Shown in pieces: positions 55,306 through 55,510 of a stretch of 55,510 nucleotides of DNA. The DNA lies in contig JAFTAJ010000033.1 of the NCBI GenBank assembly GCA_017458585.1, forward strand, positions 1 to 55,510. Direction: 5' to 3'. This stretch comes from Bacteroidaceae bacterium. GTDB lineage: Bacteria; Bacteroidota; Bacteroidia; Bacteroidales; Bacteroidaceae. How positions within the stretch are numbered: the stretch's first letter is position 1; each line of letters starts with the position of its first letter. Both the position numbers and the translations under genes were made by a program. The notes below the pieces were generated by a model. That model searched no databases, was not told where the DNA came from, and saw only the letters and a list, made by a program, of their open reading frames with translations.

Positions 55306-55510
55306 GAAGTTAAAGAAGTTAACGCTTGCTACGCAAGCTAGAAGTTAAAGAAGTTAACGCTTGCTATGCAAGCTAGAAGTTAAAGAAGTTAACGCTTGCT
55401 ACGCAAGCTAGAAGTTAAAGAAGTTAAAGAAGTTAACGCTTGCTACGCAAGCTAGAAGTTAAAGAAGTTAAAGAAGTTAACGCTTGCTACGCAAGCTAGA
55501 AGTTAAAGAA
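55306..55510. repeat. Array of hairpins in 35- and 44-bp units, continuing past the window
   Basis: Five copies of the hairpin GCTTGC-TAC(or TAT)-GCAAGC start at 55324, 55359, 55394, 55438 and 55482. Between them lie AGAAGTTAA units of 9 nt, two per short spacer and three per long spacer, so the periods are 35, 35, 44 and 44 bp. The array starts one base after the MATE stop and is cut off by the window end. Confidence 0.9.

Noticed and set aside
55306..55510. CRISPR array
   Set aside because: The segments between hairpins are the same 9-nt unit repeated, not unique spacers, and no cas gene is visible.

Overview
The window comes from a Bacteroidales chromosome, most like a host-associated Prevotella-type organism. 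The evidence is the TAnnTTTG/TTTG promoter architecture, a fused MurF-alanine racemase, a GSCFA protein, an LptD-like protein, a Na+-translocating acyl-CoA decarboxylase operon, and many secreted proteins ending in short 'YDLNG...KGxYIxxGKK' tails like T9SS sorting tails. Genus assignment is inference. No phage, IS transposase, CRISPR array or rRNA was seen.

Layout. (1) 1-9.5 kb: end of an unknown gene, then a minus-strand run of a GT4 glycosyltransferase, two tandem M60-like secreted metalloproteases joined by an ATGA overlap, and class II fructose-bisphosphate aldolase. (2) 9.7-11.1 kb: a Kdo-kinase-like gene, then about 690 bp without genes holding a hairpin cluster and five palindromes spaced exactly 22 bp apart. 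(3) 11.1-33 kb: an accessory surface-protein region with a beta-helix protein, a repeat adhesin, a Cthe_2159-like beta-helix protein with a small coupled partner, an AraC regulator, a DUF559 gene, tRNA-Arg(CCG), a GH92 mannosidase fused to a basic-secretory-protein peptidase domain, a six-module secreted protein, a membrane protein/winged-helix pair, and a second small/large coupled secreted pair. (4) 33-48 kb: minus-strand housekeeping, lptD-GSCFA-murF/alr-dnaG-hydroxyacid dehydrogenase-TRIC and ruvC-ABC-zinc ribbon-HAD-WalJ-beta-flower. (5) 48-55.5 kb: a flippase, the decarboxylase operon (alpha, OadG-like, biotin carrier, beta), a MATE exporter, and a hairpin repeat array running off the end.

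The most striking feature runs through the whole window. Short degenerate tandem repeats with units of about 7-10 nt occur at more than 30 places. They lie between genes and also in frame inside genes, at permissive sites: signal peptides, interdomain linkers, N-terminal ends and just before C-terminal sorting tails. Essential genes (dnaG, murF-alr, lptD, ruvC) carry them too. A second, G/C-rich palindromic (REP-like) family behaves the same way and forms part of the junction of the GH92-peptidase fusion. Three otherwise unrelated secreted proteins share nearly the same signal-peptide DNA, which suggests that these repeats take part in exchanging gene ends.

The secreted proteases, mannosidase and adhesin-like proteins fit degradation of and attachment to host or dietary glycoproteins. 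The decarboxylase operon fits succinate-to-propionate energy metabolism. All functions are read from sequence; no database search was run.
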